Part shown: in pieces, positions 1 to 10,500 of the stretch | How positions within the stretch are numbered: the first letter of the stretch is position 1 | Layout of the letters: every line of letters starts with the position of its first letter | Origin: Candidatus Bathyarchaeota archaeon | Lineage (GTDB): Archaea; Thermoproteota; Bathyarchaeia; Bathyarchaeales; Bathyarchaeaceae | Direction of reading: 5' to 3' | Length of the DNA stretch: 39,143 nucleotides | NCBI GenBank assembly: GCA_030615265.1 | Contig: JAUWZP010000008.1 | Span: 1 to 39,143, forward strand | Program-made: the position numbers and the translations under genes | The notes under the pieces: model-generated | Databases searched by the model: none | What the model saw: the letters and a program-made list of their open reading frames with translations, nothing else | Told to the model about the DNA's origin: nothing

Positions 1-44
1 CCCTGCGAGTAGAGTATTCAAGATAGTAGGCGGGAAACTTCTAG

Positions 45-1364
45 ATGAAGACCGACCAACTGGGAGACTGGCGGCGAACCCACTATTCAATCGAAGTGAC
101 ACCGGAACTAGATGGAAACGAAGTTATTGTCTTTGGCTGGATTCAAGATATTCGAGACCTCGGTGGCATACTTTTCCTAATACTGCAAGACCGCGAAGGA
201 AACGTGCAGGTTACAATCCCTCGTAAAAAAGTTAAGAAGCAAATTGTCGAAAAGGCAGAAGCCGTCCAGAGGCAGTACAGCATAGGCGTCAAAGGCATAG
301 TTAAGCGAACCAAAATGACCCCAAGGAAAGTTGAAATAATCCCGAAAGAAATCCGCGTGCTTGGCGTGGCGCAACATCCTCTTCCCTTGGACGTGACTGG
401 ACGAACCCCGGCAAAAATAGATGTACGCCTAGACGCACGAGCTCTGGATCTTTGCCAACAAGAAAATCGTGCAGTGTTCAAGATTCAACATGTGTTACTG
501 CGTGCAATACGGGACTTTCTCTCAGAAAAAGGCTTCATAGAAGTTCACACGCCGCGAATAATTGCAACAGCAACCGAAGGCGGTGCAGCACTCTTCCCAG
601 TTAAATACTTCGAAAACAAGGCGTTTCTAGCCCAAAGCCCCCAGCTGTACAAAGAAGAGCTCGTTCTAGGCTTCGAAAAAGTGTTTGAAATCGGGCCGTT
701 CTTCCGCGCTGAAGAGTCACATACTCGGCGACACATAAGCGAATTCATTTCAGTCGACATCGAACAAGCCTTCGCAACAGCCGAAGACGTTATGCAAGTT
801 CTCGAACAACTAGTGCATCATGTATGTGAAGATGTGAAGGCAAGGTGCAGAAGAGAGCTTGAAATTTTAAAACATGATTTCGAAGTGCCAAAGCTTCCAT
901 TTAAACGCTTCACTTACGATGAAATCATAGTAGAACTCCAAAACAAGAACGTAGAAGCTCAATGGGGCGAAGACATTCCAACCCCAGCCCTGAGAACCTT
1001 AGGCGGACTCCATCCTTACTTCTACTTCATCACAGACTGGCCAATAACTGCGAGAGCATTTTACATAAAGCCAAAAGACGGCAACCCCAAACTAACCGAA
1101 GGCTTCGACTTGATGTGGCACTGGATAGAACTTGCATCCGGAGGATCCCGCATTTCCTCAAAGGACCTTCTTGTCAAGCGGTTAAGAGAATGCGAGTTAA
1201 ACCCCGAATCTTTTAAGCATCACTTGAAAGCCTTCGACTATGGTATGCCGCCACACGGAGGCTGGGCCATCGGCTTAGAACGGTTGACGATGATGCTGAC
1301 CGGGAAGAAGAACATAAGAGAAGTTGTCTTGTTTCCAAGAGACCGCTTCAGGCTTACACCTTAG
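45..1364 (+). CDS. aspS: Aspartyl-tRNA synthetase (archaeal type)
   Basis: Class II aminoacyl-tRNA synthetase that charges tRNA-Asp (possibly also tRNA-Asn, as many archaeal AspRS are non-discriminating; I cannot decide this here). Seen: an N-terminal OB-fold anticodon-binding domain around residues 29-110 (VFGWIQDIRDLGG), motif 1 near 165-171 (FIEVHTPRI), motif 2 at 220-230 (FRAEESHTRRH), and motif 3 near the C-terminus (GGWAIGLERLTMML), ending in the family's typical LFPRDRFRLTP tail. Length 439 fits archaeal AspRS, about 150 residues shorter than bacterial forms. The ATG at 45 fits the N-terminus of the family; no strong ribosome binding site precedes it. A tRNA-Asp(GTC) gene lies 11 kb away on the other strand. 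Identification is secure. Confidence 0.95.
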   Translation: MKTDQLGDWRRTHYSIEVTPELDGNEVIVFGWIQDIRDLGGILFLILQDREGNVQVTIPRKKVKKQIVEKAEAVQRQYSIGVKGIVKRTKMTPRKVEIIPKEIRVLGVAQHPLPLDVTGRTPAKIDVRLDARALDLCQQENRAVFKIQHVLLRAIRDFLSEKGFIEVHTPRIIATATEGGAALFPVKYFENKAFLAQSPQLYKEELVLGFEKVFEIGPFFRAEESHTRRHISEFISVDIEQAFATAEDVMQVLEQLVHHVCEDVKARCRRELEILKHDFEVPKLPFKRFTYDEIIVELQNKNVEAQWGEDIPTPALRTLGGLHPYFYFITDWPITARAFYIKPKDGNPKLTEGFDLMWHWIELASGGSRISSKDLLVKRLRECELNPESFKHHLKAFDYGMPPHGGWAIGLERLTMMLTGKKNIREVVLFPRDRFRLTP

Positions 1365-1444
1365 CATTCTGATGGCTGAATTTTGAATCCAATGTTAAAT
1401 CGCGTCTAGAGAATATGCCATTGTCCACGGAACAAAACGTCAAA

Positions 1445-1810
1445 TCATGGCTTCTGCCGCCACGCTCGCATGGTCTCAAACCACATAACTCCAGTGCTGA
1501 TTACGGATAGAATCAGTGCAAACACGCTGTAAAAGTTAACCTGCCTAAACTGCGTCAAATAGAAAACCAGCAGAGTTGTAAACATGCTTGCGTATAACAA
1601 GTAACGGGGAAACATGAAAGTACCGAAGCGTACGAACTGCTTTAAAACCCCCACATTCACAGTCTTGACCAAGCGATATTCTCCACGGGTTTTTTCCGCT
1701 AAACCGAGGTCTGCGAGTTTGTCCAAATGATAAACAGCTAGGGCTGGACTTGAAAATCCGAGAGCGCGTTGGGTTTGCCTAGCTCCGACAACGCCATTTT
1801 CTGCTCGCAA
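1445..1810 (-). CDS. Winged-helix protein with two membrane segments; N-terminus probably further upstream
   Basis: Predicted membrane-anchored DNA-binding protein of unknown target. Seen: an HTH/winged-helix region (RQTQRALGFSSPALAVYHLDKLADLGL) followed by two hydrophobic segments (roughly residues 49-72 and 83-103), and a short basic tail. The start given is a TTG, but the same frame stays open and protein-like for 21 more codons upstream, to 1873 (including LRVYWFLL, which would be helix 1 of the wing domain), where it meets a TAG at 1877-1879. A GGAGG lies at 1882-1886, properly spaced for a start near 1873, yet the codon there is TTT and no ATG, GTG or TTG occurs in that stretch before 1810. 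So either an unusual start, a mutation, or an assembly error. It converges on aspS. Confidence 0.65.
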   Translation of the reverse strand: MRAENGVVGARQTQRALGFSSPALAVYHLDKLADLGLAEKTRGEYRLVKTVNVGVLKQFVRFGTFMFPRYLLYASMFTTLLVFYLTQFRQVNFYSVFALILSVISTGVMWFETMRAWRQKP

Positions 1811-2142
1811 TAAGAACCAGTAAACCCTGAGCGTGTTACCGCGTAGCGCGCTGGCAACGTCTTCATTGCTAAACGCCTATTCCTCCAAGACCTTGTTTCT
1901 AACTTATTTTGAGTGCTGGAACTCGTTTAAAGAATTATGCGTTATTCTTAACAGTGGTGATATCGCGCAAACTCCCATCTTCTTATCGCGTACATTCAGG
2001 TTTGGTTTTGCTTCATATATTAATTGATGTCATTTTAGAAAATAAAACTGTAAATCAGAAAGCGTAATCCTTAGGTTTTGTCATGCGTGAGGATTCGTAA
2101 CCTATAAGTCTCAGTATTGTTTCTTGATATTCGTGATACGGT

Positions 2143-2355
2143 ATGAAAGCTGACACAGTCTCTTCAGTGGAAATTCCATGTTTCAAGTGTTTACTCTGGG
2201 GTAAACGAGCCAAGAACATGTACTGCAACCCGAACGAATGTGACAAGTTAACAGAGTGGCTTGTTAACCAAGTCGAAAGATATCATCGGAAAATAGAGAG
2301 GTTAAAGCAAACCGTTGAGAGACTAGAGGTTCTTGAACGTGTCAGCGTCCCATAA
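2143..2355 (+). CDS. Small four-cysteine protein, unknown function
   Basis: A 70-residue protein with a likely metal-binding N-terminal half: cysteines in the pattern CxxC (residues 13 and 16), then C28 and C33 in a segment MYCNPNEC, followed by LTEWLVNQVERY and a charged helical, coiled-coil-like C-terminus. This looks like a genuine small archaeal protein rather than chance because cysteines and the amphipathic helix are well organised. It stands alone; the opposite-strand reading frame over the same bases has no such features. No family name can be given. Confidence 0.55.
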   Translation: MKADTVSSVEIPCFKCLLWGKRAKNMYCNPNECDKLTEWLVNQVERYHRKIERLKQTVERLEVLERVSVP

Positions 2356-2582
2356 GTTTCTCATTCTCTGAATCCGCCACGTTTAGCTATGCCTATTCTA
2401 AAGTAGTATGACCTTCTTGCCAATACCAATGACTGTCAGGTTTAGCTGTGCTACTCTGCCATAACTTTCTATTCATAATAATTCATATTACCAACATGTA
2501 GTGTACATCTACACACAAAATATCCTTAACCAAACTCTGGCTCACCTGTCTACAGGAAAAAATTAAGGGGGACTCGGCTGGT

Positions 2583-2762
2583 TTGGCTCAAAAATCCCTG
2601 CCAAGAGAAATGCAAATGAAACTTGAGAATTTGCTGAGAAAAATCGATTCACTGGAGGCTCCAGATGAACAAAAACATCGCTTAAAAACGATGTGGAGCG
2701 ACGTTAGAGACAATTGCATAAGGCTAGAGAACCTCAGGAATGCCTGCACACTAAAGGAGTAA
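2583..2762 (+). CDS. Small helical protein, unknown function
   Basis: A 59-residue open frame starting at TTG 2583 (inner ATGs at 2609 and 2615), preceded by a GGGGGA at about 2568-2573, ending TAA at 2762. The product is rich in E, K, L and R with a regular amphipathic pattern (MKLENLLRKIDSLEAP... MWSDVRDNCIRLENL), typical of a small coiled-coil protein. The antisense frame of similar length gives a low-complexity, Ser/Phe-rich product and is less credible. Function unknown; no domain recognised. Confidence 0.4.
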   Translation: MAQKSLPREMQMKLENLLRKIDSLEAPDEQKHRLKTMWSDVRDNCIRLENLRNACTLKE

Positions 2763-2956
2763 TAGTGTCCACGCAGCCTAGGAACACAACTTGCTCTTCT
2801 TAACCTTCCTATTTTTGATATTTCAGACCCCATTCCAGATTCACAAAAGATACTCCTCTTCGAAGGCTCTGAAGATTGACCTTACTGCAGTACAAGACTC
2901 ATAAAAGACGCGAAGGACCTTGCTTGCAAGCCAGAATTTGTAACTTTGCAAAAGAA

Positions 2957-3394
2957 CTATGTAATGCTCACGTTTTGTATTTGGAAGTATCTCTTAGCCA
3001 GAAACCGTATGCGTTCTGCGTTTCTCCCATTCTTGCCTATGGCCACACCCTTGTCTCTTGGGTTAACTGAAACCACGGCAATTATTTTTCCATTGGGACG
3101 CTCAGTTATACGGACTTCGTTCACTCGGGCTGGTTTCAAAGCGTTCTTGATGAACTGAGCTGGCTTGTCAGAATGCTCAATGATCTCATGTTTTTTGCCA
3201 GTCATTCTTTCCAGCAAATGAATGTTTTTTCCACCTTTACCAATGGCCGCTCCAATATCGCCCTGCTTCACGACGAAGATAATTCGGTTAAGTTCATCAT
3301 CAATGATACAATCCTTAACGTTAGCGTCTGTTATGCTCTCAAATAACGCAATGTACCGCATCTCACGACTTGTAAGCCTTATCCCACTATGCAT
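2957..3394 (-). CDS. nusA: NusA-like transcription factor (archaeal, KH domains)
   Basis: Archaeal NusA homologue, made of two KH RNA-binding domains without the bacterial N-terminal and S1 parts. Seen: two KH signature loops, DIGAAIGKGGKNIH and KGVAIGKNGRNAERI, in a protein of 145 residues, the normal archaeal size. The frame extends upstream to 3445, but the ATG at 3394 is preceded by GGAGG six bases away and gives the expected N-terminus (MHSGIRLTSREMRY). It overlaps the end of rpl30e by eight bases, so the two are translationally coupled. In most archaea rps12 and rps7 follow nusA; here they do not, so the operon ends with this gene. Confidence 0.93.
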   Translation of the reverse strand: MHSGIRLTSREMRYIALFESITDANVKDCIIDDELNRIIFVVKQGDIGAAIGKGGKNIHLLERMTGKKHEIIEHSDKPAQFIKNALKPARVNEVRITERPNGKIIAVVSVNPRDKGVAIGKNGRNAERIRFLAKRYFQIQNVSIT

Positions 3395-3734
3395 TGACAT
3401 CCTCCGTTGTCCCTGCCACTGCCGGGGGCTTCTTTGTCTTCGCAAGCTTCAAGATATCTGAATCTCCTGGTTCTCGTACAGTGAGGGCTGACACTATAAA
3501 CGGTTTTCCGCAAGCCGCACCCAAATCTATGCTGGTTCCATTATAAATAACTACTGGAATGGCTGAAAACCTACTATAATATTCAATATCTCTTCGAATA
3601 TGCTTTGGACAGTTTGCCGCTAAGAGAATAAGCTTTGCCCTCCCTGTCTTAAGGCTTCTCATCGCATAGCTAGCACCAAAAAATACTTTGCCGGTCTTCA
3701 CAGTTGTAGCGATGGCTTTGTTGACATCTGTCAC
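3387..3734 (-). CDS. rpl30e: Ribosomal protein L30e
   Basis: Large-subunit ribosomal protein of the L7Ae/L30e/S12e RNA-binding fold. Seen: the family core VKTGKVFFGASYAMRSLKTGRAKLILLAANCP and IPVVIYNGTSIDLGAACGKP. 115 residues, normal length plus a short Pro/Ala tail. It starts with GTG at 3734, overlapping the rpoA stop in a GTGA arrangement, which implies coupled translation. The position between rpoA and nusA is the standard archaeal order. Confidence 0.93.
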   Translation of the reverse strand: MTDVNKAIATTVKTGKVFFGASYAMRSLKTGRAKLILLAANCPKHIRRDIEYYSRFSAIPVVIYNGTSIDLGAACGKPFIVSALTVREPGDSDILKLAKTKKPPAVAGTTEDVNA

Positions 3735-6700
3735 TTTTTCTTCACCCGGTAAGGCGTTGACATATAAAGGTCCACAAGACCCGTGCCTATTGGTATGGAC
3801 TGGCCCACAATTACGTTCTCTGTCACACCCTTCAATGGATCGCTTTCGCCTCTAATAGAGGCTTCAACGATGTTTGGAACAGTAATTTCAAAGGCTGCTC
3901 TAGCCAAAACGCTGGCTTTTTTGCCGCTGATTCCATGTCTACCTATTTGGCGCACTCCACCTGTTGCAGTCATAATGTCTGACACCAGCATTACATGGCG
4001 AATGTCCACGTCCAAGCCTTGCTCTTCAAGAACACCAACAGCCTCCTTTATTATAACGTTTCTCGCGGCTTCAATTCCCAATGTCTTAGCGATTTCGTGA
4101 ATGTTGTTAGCCACTGTCCTAGTTGGATCTATGCCTGAAATCTCAAGCACTCTTGCCAAGTTAGAACCATCTGTTCGTATAACCCATTCTCCCTTTTCCT
4201 CAGTAATCAAAACCCGTCGAATGCTTGGAGCACCCTTAACGAGATGGCTAGACACTTTGCCAAGCAGTTTTTTAGGTTCAATCTTTTTCGGTTTCAAATA
4301 AAGCTTGTCTTCTTCTACTCGCAATGTGCAACTGGGCATTTGTAAAGCTTCTTCGAGATGGTCAAGCGTTACCCCACGGTCTTTCATCATTGCTGCGTCG
4401 AGCTGAACAACGACTTCTTCTAGTTCAGGGTCAACATACATAGCTTTGGTAACATCTTCTAAATTCGTGCAAATAATTTCCCGCGCTACTTCAGCTGCCT
4501 TACGCTTGCTTCCACGATGCTTCTTGTCAAGGTAAATGGACATAATCGGCGTAGAAGGCATTCTCCGTGCGTCCACGATTTCAATGAGCCTAGGCAGGCC
4601 TAAGGTAACGTTTTGCTCTCTGACACCCGCATAATGGAAAGTCCTCAAGGTCATTTGGGTGCCCGGCTCACCCATTGACTGTGCTGCAACTATTCCAACA
4701 GCTTCACCTGGTTCAACCAGCGCCCGTTTATAGTTTTCCAGCGTTAATTCAATCGTTTGATCTATGCCTTTCCGGGCTAATCCAGATTTGCTTAACTCGT
4801 TACCTAGCTCATCGACGAGAAGAGGTGAAAGTTGATCTTTAACTTTTTCAATTTGTTTCTTAATGTAATCTTTTGGCACGAGTTTGCCCTTCTTAGCCGC
4901 TATCTTGATTTGCTCCACAATTCGGCTGACATTGACTGCTTTTCCATGGTCACTTTTAGCAGGGTCAACTCCGTCTTCCCCATATCTAATCTGGATTATG
5001 TCGCCAATAGAGTTTCTAACCGTTGAGTCATATTCAATGCGCAGGTGCTCCAGCGCGTTGATAAGGCGTCTCTGCATGTATCCACTTTGCTGCGTCCTAA
5101 CGGCGGTGTCTACGAGTCCTTCGCGACCACCCATAGAGTGGAAGAAGAATTCCACAGGGTCTAAACCGTCTCGATATGAAGAATACACGAAGCCTCTAGC
5201 TTTTGGAGACGGATCTTTCACCTTGAAATGAGGTAAAGCTCGCTCACGATAACCACGCATAACTCGCTTGCCACGCACAGACTGTTGCCCAACCACTGCA
5301 GTCATCTGACCAATGTTAAGGCTTGAGCCTCTTGCCCCGGTCTTCGTCATAATTATACCCGCATTGTCAGGGGCGAAATCATCTTCAGCAGCTATTCCAG
5401 CTTTGTCTCTTGCCTGAGCCAGCTCGTTCATTACGTAAATTTCAAAAGATTCTTCCAAAGTTAAGCCTGGAAGCCTTTCCAGGGTTTCTTCCTGAAAATC
5501 TTCGATCAGCTTGCGTATTCGTTTCTCTCGGTCATCGATAATTTTGCGAATTTTTCTTTGAACTGGGCGCGAAAGTTCCAGTTCGTCAAAGGAGTATGTG
5601 AATCCTCGCATTGTCATGAACGCCGTGAGAGCTTTGCAGACATGATTCAGGAATTGTCGGCCAGTGGTGGCGCCATAATCCTTTATGATTCTGTGAAGCA
5701 GGCTTTCTGATTGCTCTGCTCCTATGGAGTTTCGGTCTATTACACCTGACTTCAAAACACCATTCTTAATCACAACATAAGCGTCGTATTCGCATTCCTC
5801 GTAGAGGCAACGTGGACAAGCTATGCAGGTAGCTGCTTTAAAAGCGTAATTCAAACTCTTCGGAATGAAAAGACTGAAAATCTGTTTACCAGTCCATCGG
5901 GGTTTAGGCCGTTTAGTCACTGGCTCTGGAAGCGACCCTTCATACCCTGCTGCCAAAAGTAGGCGGCAAACCTCTTCTTTCGTGAGCAATGAGGATTTCT
6001 TGGTAAGCAGATAGGCAGCTGTTATGAAATCGGTTTTGGCTCCTATGATGGGTCCCCCAAATCTGGGCGATAGTATCTGGTCTTGAACTTGCATTAGAAG
6101 ACGGGCTTCTGTTCGGGCTTCCTCGCTTTGCGGTATGTGAAGGTTCATTTCATCTCCGTCAAAGTCAGCGTTATACGGGGGACAGACGCAAAGATGTAAG
6201 CGAAACGTTTTATGGGGAAGCACGCGGACATTATGCGCCATTATTGACATCCGATGGAGAGAAGGCTGCCTGTTAAAGATGGCAGTGTCCCCGTTTCGTA
6301 GGTGGCGTTCCACAACGAAAGCGGGTTCCAAGGCTTCAGCAATTTTCTCGCGGTCTGTGACAAATTCTAGTCTAATGCGTTTACCATCTGGTCTTACAAC
6401 GTAAAGAGCGCCTGGATAGTTTTCTGGTCCATTAATCACCAGCTGGCGTAGTTTTTCAATGTTCCATTCGGTTACTTTCTCTGGGATTGAGAGCCTTATT
6501 GCAATTTGAAGTGGAACTCCAACTTCGTTGATGTCAAGGTTTGGGTCAGGTGAAATCACGGTTCGAGCTGAGAAGTCAACTCTTTTTCCAGAAAGGTTGC
6601 TTCGAAATCTTCCTTCTTTTCCTTTTAGACGTTGAGACAAAGTCTTCAGGGCTCTTCCAGAACGATGTCGAGCCGGGGGAATTCCCGAAGCCTCATTATT

Positions 6701-7546
6701 AAAGTAGGTTGTCACATGATATTGAAGAAGTTCTGATAAATCTTGAATGATGAGGGTTGGAGCACCGGCTTCCATGTTCTCTTTCAAACGTTGATTAATG
6801 CGGATAATGTCAACAAGTTTATGGGTTAAATCGTCTTCAGAGCGGATTCCCGACTCTAAAGTTATAGAAGGCCTAACATAGACTGGCGGAACCGGAAGGA
6901 CCTGGAGAACCATCCATTCTGGACGCGCACTCGACGGTTTGAAGCCGACTACTTCAAGGTCTTCATCCAGCATGCGTTCAAGTCTCTCTCGAATCATGCT
7001 TGGGGTTAACCGTTGGGCGCCTTCCTCTGAAATCTCGTGGAAGGTTGTAGGTTTCGTGAATTCCACCTTAAATTGGGGAGCGCCACAGTGGGGACATTCC
7101 TTTTTTCTTGCATCCCGCAAAATCTTCTTATAGAAAGCAGAGGACACCACTCCCAACAATTTACGTGTTCGTATAACTTGTGACCTAATTTCCTCAATTT
7201 CAGTTTCAGGCAACAAAATGCGTCCACAATTTCTGCAAGTGGCAGTTAACAAGTTGTAGACTACTTTGGTGAATACAACGTGAACTATAGGAACCGCTAA
7301 CTCAATGTGACCAGAATGACCTGGACACCGAATTGCTGTGTTGCCGCATGTTTTACATCTCTGCCTTGGCTCAAGTGTTCCTAGTCGCCCATCCATGAGT
7401 CCAGTGCTGATTGGGGCACCATCCTCGTCGTAAGTGTCCGCTGTCACAATTTCGGCGACAGAAAGTCTCCTTATGTCCTGCGGAGACATTACACCAAACG
7501 AAAGCTGGTCCACAACCTTATTTATAGTCTCTTTCAACGTCGACAT
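3731..7546 (-). CDS. rpoA: RNA polymerase largest subunit A, unsplit (A' and A'' fused)
   Basis: Catalytic largest subunit of the archaeal RNA polymerase. Seen: N-terminal zinc site (C64, C67, C74 and H77), further CxxC pairs at 104/107 and 151/154, the Mg-binding NADFDGD at 459-465, the bridge/funnel region, and the A'' portion with EPGEAVGIVAAQ beginning at 945 and the end GTGLVDLYMSTPY. In most Crenarchaeota and Euryarchaeota this protein is two genes (A' and A''); here one 1271-residue frame runs through without a break, as in Thaumarchaeota and related lineages. ATG start one base after the rpoB stop. Part of rpoB-rpoA-rpl30e-nusA. Confidence 0.97.
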   Translation of the reverse strand: MSTLKETINKVVDQLSFGVMSPQDIRRLSVAEIVTADTYDEDGAPISTGLMDGRLGTLEPRQRCKTCGNTAIRCPGHSGHIELAVPIVHVVFTKVVYNLLTATCRNCGRILLPETEIEEIRSQVIRTRKLLGVVSSAFYKKILRDARKKECPHCGAPQFKVEFTKPTTFHEISEEGAQRLTPSMIRERLERMLDEDLEVVGFKPSSARPEWMVLQVLPVPPVYVRPSITLESGIRSEDDLTHKLVDIIRINQRLKENMEAGAPTLIIQDLSELLQYHVTTYFNNEASGIPPARHRSGRALKTLSQRLKGKEGRFRSNLSGKRVDFSARTVISPDPNLDINEVGVPLQIAIRLSIPEKVTEWNIEKLRQLVINGPENYPGALYVVRPDGKRIRLEFVTDREKIAEALEPAFVVERHLRNGDTAIFNRQPSLHRMSIMAHNVRVLPHKTFRLHLCVCPPYNADFDGDEMNLHIPQSEEARTEARLLMQVQDQILSPRFGGPIIGAKTDFITAAYLLTKKSSLLTKEEVCRLLLAAGYEGSLPEPVTKRPKPRWTGKQIFSLFIPKSLNYAFKAATCIACPRCLYEECEYDAYVVIKNGVLKSGVIDRNSIGAEQSESLLHRIIKDYGATTGRQFLNHVCKALTAFMTMRGFTYSFDELELSRPVQRKIRKIIDDREKRIRKLIEDFQEETLERLPGLTLEESFEIYVMNELAQARDKAGIAAEDDFAPDNAGIIMTKTGARGSSLNIGQMTAVVGQQSVRGKRVMRGYRERALPHFKVKDPSPKARGFVYSSYRDGLDPVEFFFHSMGGREGLVDTAVRTQQSGYMQRRLINALEHLRIEYDSTVRNSIGDIIQIRYGEDGVDPAKSDHGKAVNVSRIVEQIKIAAKKGKLVPKDYIKKQIEKVKDQLSPLLVDELGNELSKSGLARKGIDQTIELTLENYKRALVEPGEAVGIVAAQSMGEPGTQMTLRTFHYAGVREQNVTLGLPRLIEIVDARRMPSTPIMSIYLDKKHRGSKRKAAEVAREIICTNLEDVTKAMYVDPELEEVVVQLDAAMMKDRGVTLDHLEEALQMPSCTLRVEEDKLYLKPKKIEPKKLLGKVSSHLVKGAPSIRRVLITEEKGEWVIRTDGSNLARVLEISGIDPTRTVANNIHEIAKTLGIEAARNVIIKEAVGVLEEQGLDVDIRHVMLVSDIMTATGGVRQIGRHGISGKKASVLARAAFEITVPNIVEASIRGESDPLKGVTENVIVGQSIPIGTGLVDLYMSTPYRVKKK

Positions 7547-7547
7547 C

Positions 7548-10500
7548 TTACGCCCTCTCCCGAAGCTTTAGTTTAGGCGTCACACACAGACTCATCAATT
7601 CTTGCAGAAGCAGTTTAAAAGCATAAGAAACGAAAACGGGTGAAATCTGAGCTTTGTCTTCGCATATTCGGCAAACATATCTGCGTTGCTTAAGGTCATA
7701 ATACGCGATGTAGCCGCATTTTTCGCATATGTAAAGCAGATACTTATCAGACTCCTCTAGAAGCCTATCTCGCAAAAGCATAGCGGCTCCATGACCAATT
7801 AAGCAGTCGCGCTCCATTTCGCCGAAGCGTAACCCACCGCCTCTGGCTCGCCCTTCAGTAGGTTGTCGCGTCAACATTTGAACTTGTCCTCTGGCCCTTG
7901 CATGAATCTTGTCTGTGACCATATGGTGAAGCTTCTGGTAGTAGACGACGCCCATGAAAATGTCGGCGACGAAACGTTCACCGGTGATGCCGTTGTAGAG
8001 AACCTCTCTGCCGGTGTGGCTGTAACCTAAATCAATTAAAGCCTGCTTCAGGTCTTCAGGCTTCTCGCTAATGAAAGGTGTTCCGTCAACTGGCCTTCCC
8101 CTTGCAGCGGCCACTTTTCCAGCCATGGACTCGAGAAACTGTCCGATGGTCATTCTGGACGGAATAGCATGAGGATTAATGATGATATCGGGAAATACAC
8201 CGTCAGCTGTAAACGGCAAGTCCTCTTGAGGAATAATCATCCCTATTACGCCTTTTTGGCCGTGACGAGAAGCAAATTTGTCACCTAATTCTGGGATTCT
8301 CTGGTCGCGCACTCTGGCTTTCACGAGTTTGGCTCCCTCACGGGTTTCAGTGATGAAAAGGGCGTCTACAACTCCTGTTTCTGCAGGTCTCATGTCCACT
8401 GACGTGTCTCTCATTGTTGGACCTTTGACTTCAAACATTTTGTATTCTTCAAGGAATCTTGGTGGACTTGTTCTCCCAACGAGAACGTCGCCGCCGCCTA
8501 CTTTCGACTCCAAGCCTATGATGCCGTCCGGCTCCAACATGCGATAATATTGTTCTCCACGATAGCCGCGAATGCCAGTTTCCGGTATGACAAGTTTGTC
8601 TTTGAGTCCACCCAGATATTGTCTGCATACAGCCTCGTAGATTCTGTAAAACGTGGAACGACATAAACCTCGTTCAATGGAAGCCTTGTTAAAGATCAGC
8701 GCGTCTTCCATGTTGTAGCCCTGAAAAGAGATGACTGCTACCAAACAGTTTTGTCCAGAAGGTCGAAGGTCAAATCCTATGATGTTCATGGGCTTGGTGT
8801 CCACTATAGGCTTTTGAGGATAATGCAAAACATGAGAACGCGAATCTACGCGCAGTAGGAAATTGGTGGATTGGATGCCAAGAGCTTGTTTTGCCATAGC
8901 AGCTTCATACGAATTGCGAGGAGACTGATTGTGCTCTGCATAGGGGATAAGTGAAGCACATATTCCAAGAATACTGTAGGTGGCAATTTCAACATGACTA
9001 TGTTCAGGGGTCACATCGTCAAAGCTTAGCGCCACATACAGGTTCTCTTCTTCTTCAGCGTCAATATACTCGATTATGCCGTTCTTCACGAGGTCTTCCC
9101 ATGTCCACTCGCCAGAACGAATCTTTTCAATGTGCTCAGGTTCAAGCTTTGGAATTCCATTTTCTACAACAATGAGAGGCCTGCGCACCCGTCCTTGGCC
9201 GCAGTTGATGTAAACTTCTTCTCTTTCGCCGTGAAACATGGAAAAGTAGGCAAGGTTCAGTTCAGAAGGAATTTCCCCATTTCGGCGCATCAACCTGATT
9301 TCATCAGTTAACTCCTGCGGAGAAAGACGGTACCCAACCAAAGAGCCATTTACAAAAAGTTTGGCTCCAGACTCCCTTATGGATGCGTTGGCCTCCAAAG
9401 CTGGTATGGTGCCCATCTTGTAGAGAACCTGTTTTATCTTTTCGGGGTTTGCACTTACTGATATACAGGCTGAAAGGGCAAGGTTCTTTACTAAGCCACA
9501 GTTTGAACCCTCAGGGGTTTCGTTTGGACAGAGCCTGCCCCAATGAGTCGGATGCAAGTCTCGGGCTTCGAAGTTGGGTTGACTACGGCTAAGCGGAGAC
9601 TGCAACCTGCGAAGATGACTTAAAGTTGACGTGCGATTCGTTCGGTCTAGAAGCTGCGTAATACCAACGCGACCCCGTCCCCAGTTTCCAGTGGCTACAG
9701 CATGCCTGAAACGGTCACTAATGATGCCTGGGCGCACAGCAATAGAAATTGCAATCATTCGACGTTTAACGCCCATGCGTTCGAGTTGATACTTTATATC
9801 TCGACAAAGATTTCTAAAAGCAACACGGAAAAGGTCGGCTAGCAAAGGTCCAGCAAGCTTCAAGCGCTTGTTCTTAAAGTGGTCTTTATCGTCGGGTTTG
9901 CGCTTTCTTAACTTCAACTCGATAACGCGGCATGTCATTTCTCCTAGAAAGAGCGCCTTCTCTCTGCGTTTTTCCATTTTGCGTCCAATATGGGGCAAAA
10001 AGTTTCTATCTAGAATGCTTTGAGCTTTTTGGCGACGATACTCTTCTACTTGTCCTTGAGCTACACGGTTGCCAATGTACAATATAGCTTCGTCTACTGC
10101 ATCGATGCCTAGGGCTTTCTCGAAGGAAGCTTCTAGCTGGTTTTGTATAGTTTTCTTTGTGGAGACCGCTTCGGCGATTTCCTTGTCAGATTCCAGTCCC
10201 AACGCTCGCATAATAACAACGATGGGAATTTCGGTTGGGACGCCTGGCAAAGATACGTAGATGGCACCATCTGACTTCAACCTTAACTCAATTCTCGCCC
10301 TAAAGCCAACTGTAGTGGAAAAAATCTTAGCTTGATAAACCGGTTTTGCTCCTCTGGTGTCGATGTCTACAAGGATACGGTTGGCAGCCAAATCTTCAAG
10401 GGCAACTATAACGCGTTCAGAACCATTAACAACAAAATAACCTCCTGGGTCGCTCGGGTCTTCCCCATGTCCTATCAGCTCTTCTGGAAGCAGCTGAGAA

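Noticed and set aside
1833-2027. 64-codon plus-strand frame
   Set aside because: It lies over the probable N-terminal extension of the winged-helix membrane gene and has no features.
2588-2833. 81-codon minus-strand frame
   Set aside because: Ser/Phe-rich low-complexity product; the plus-strand 59-residue ORF fits better.
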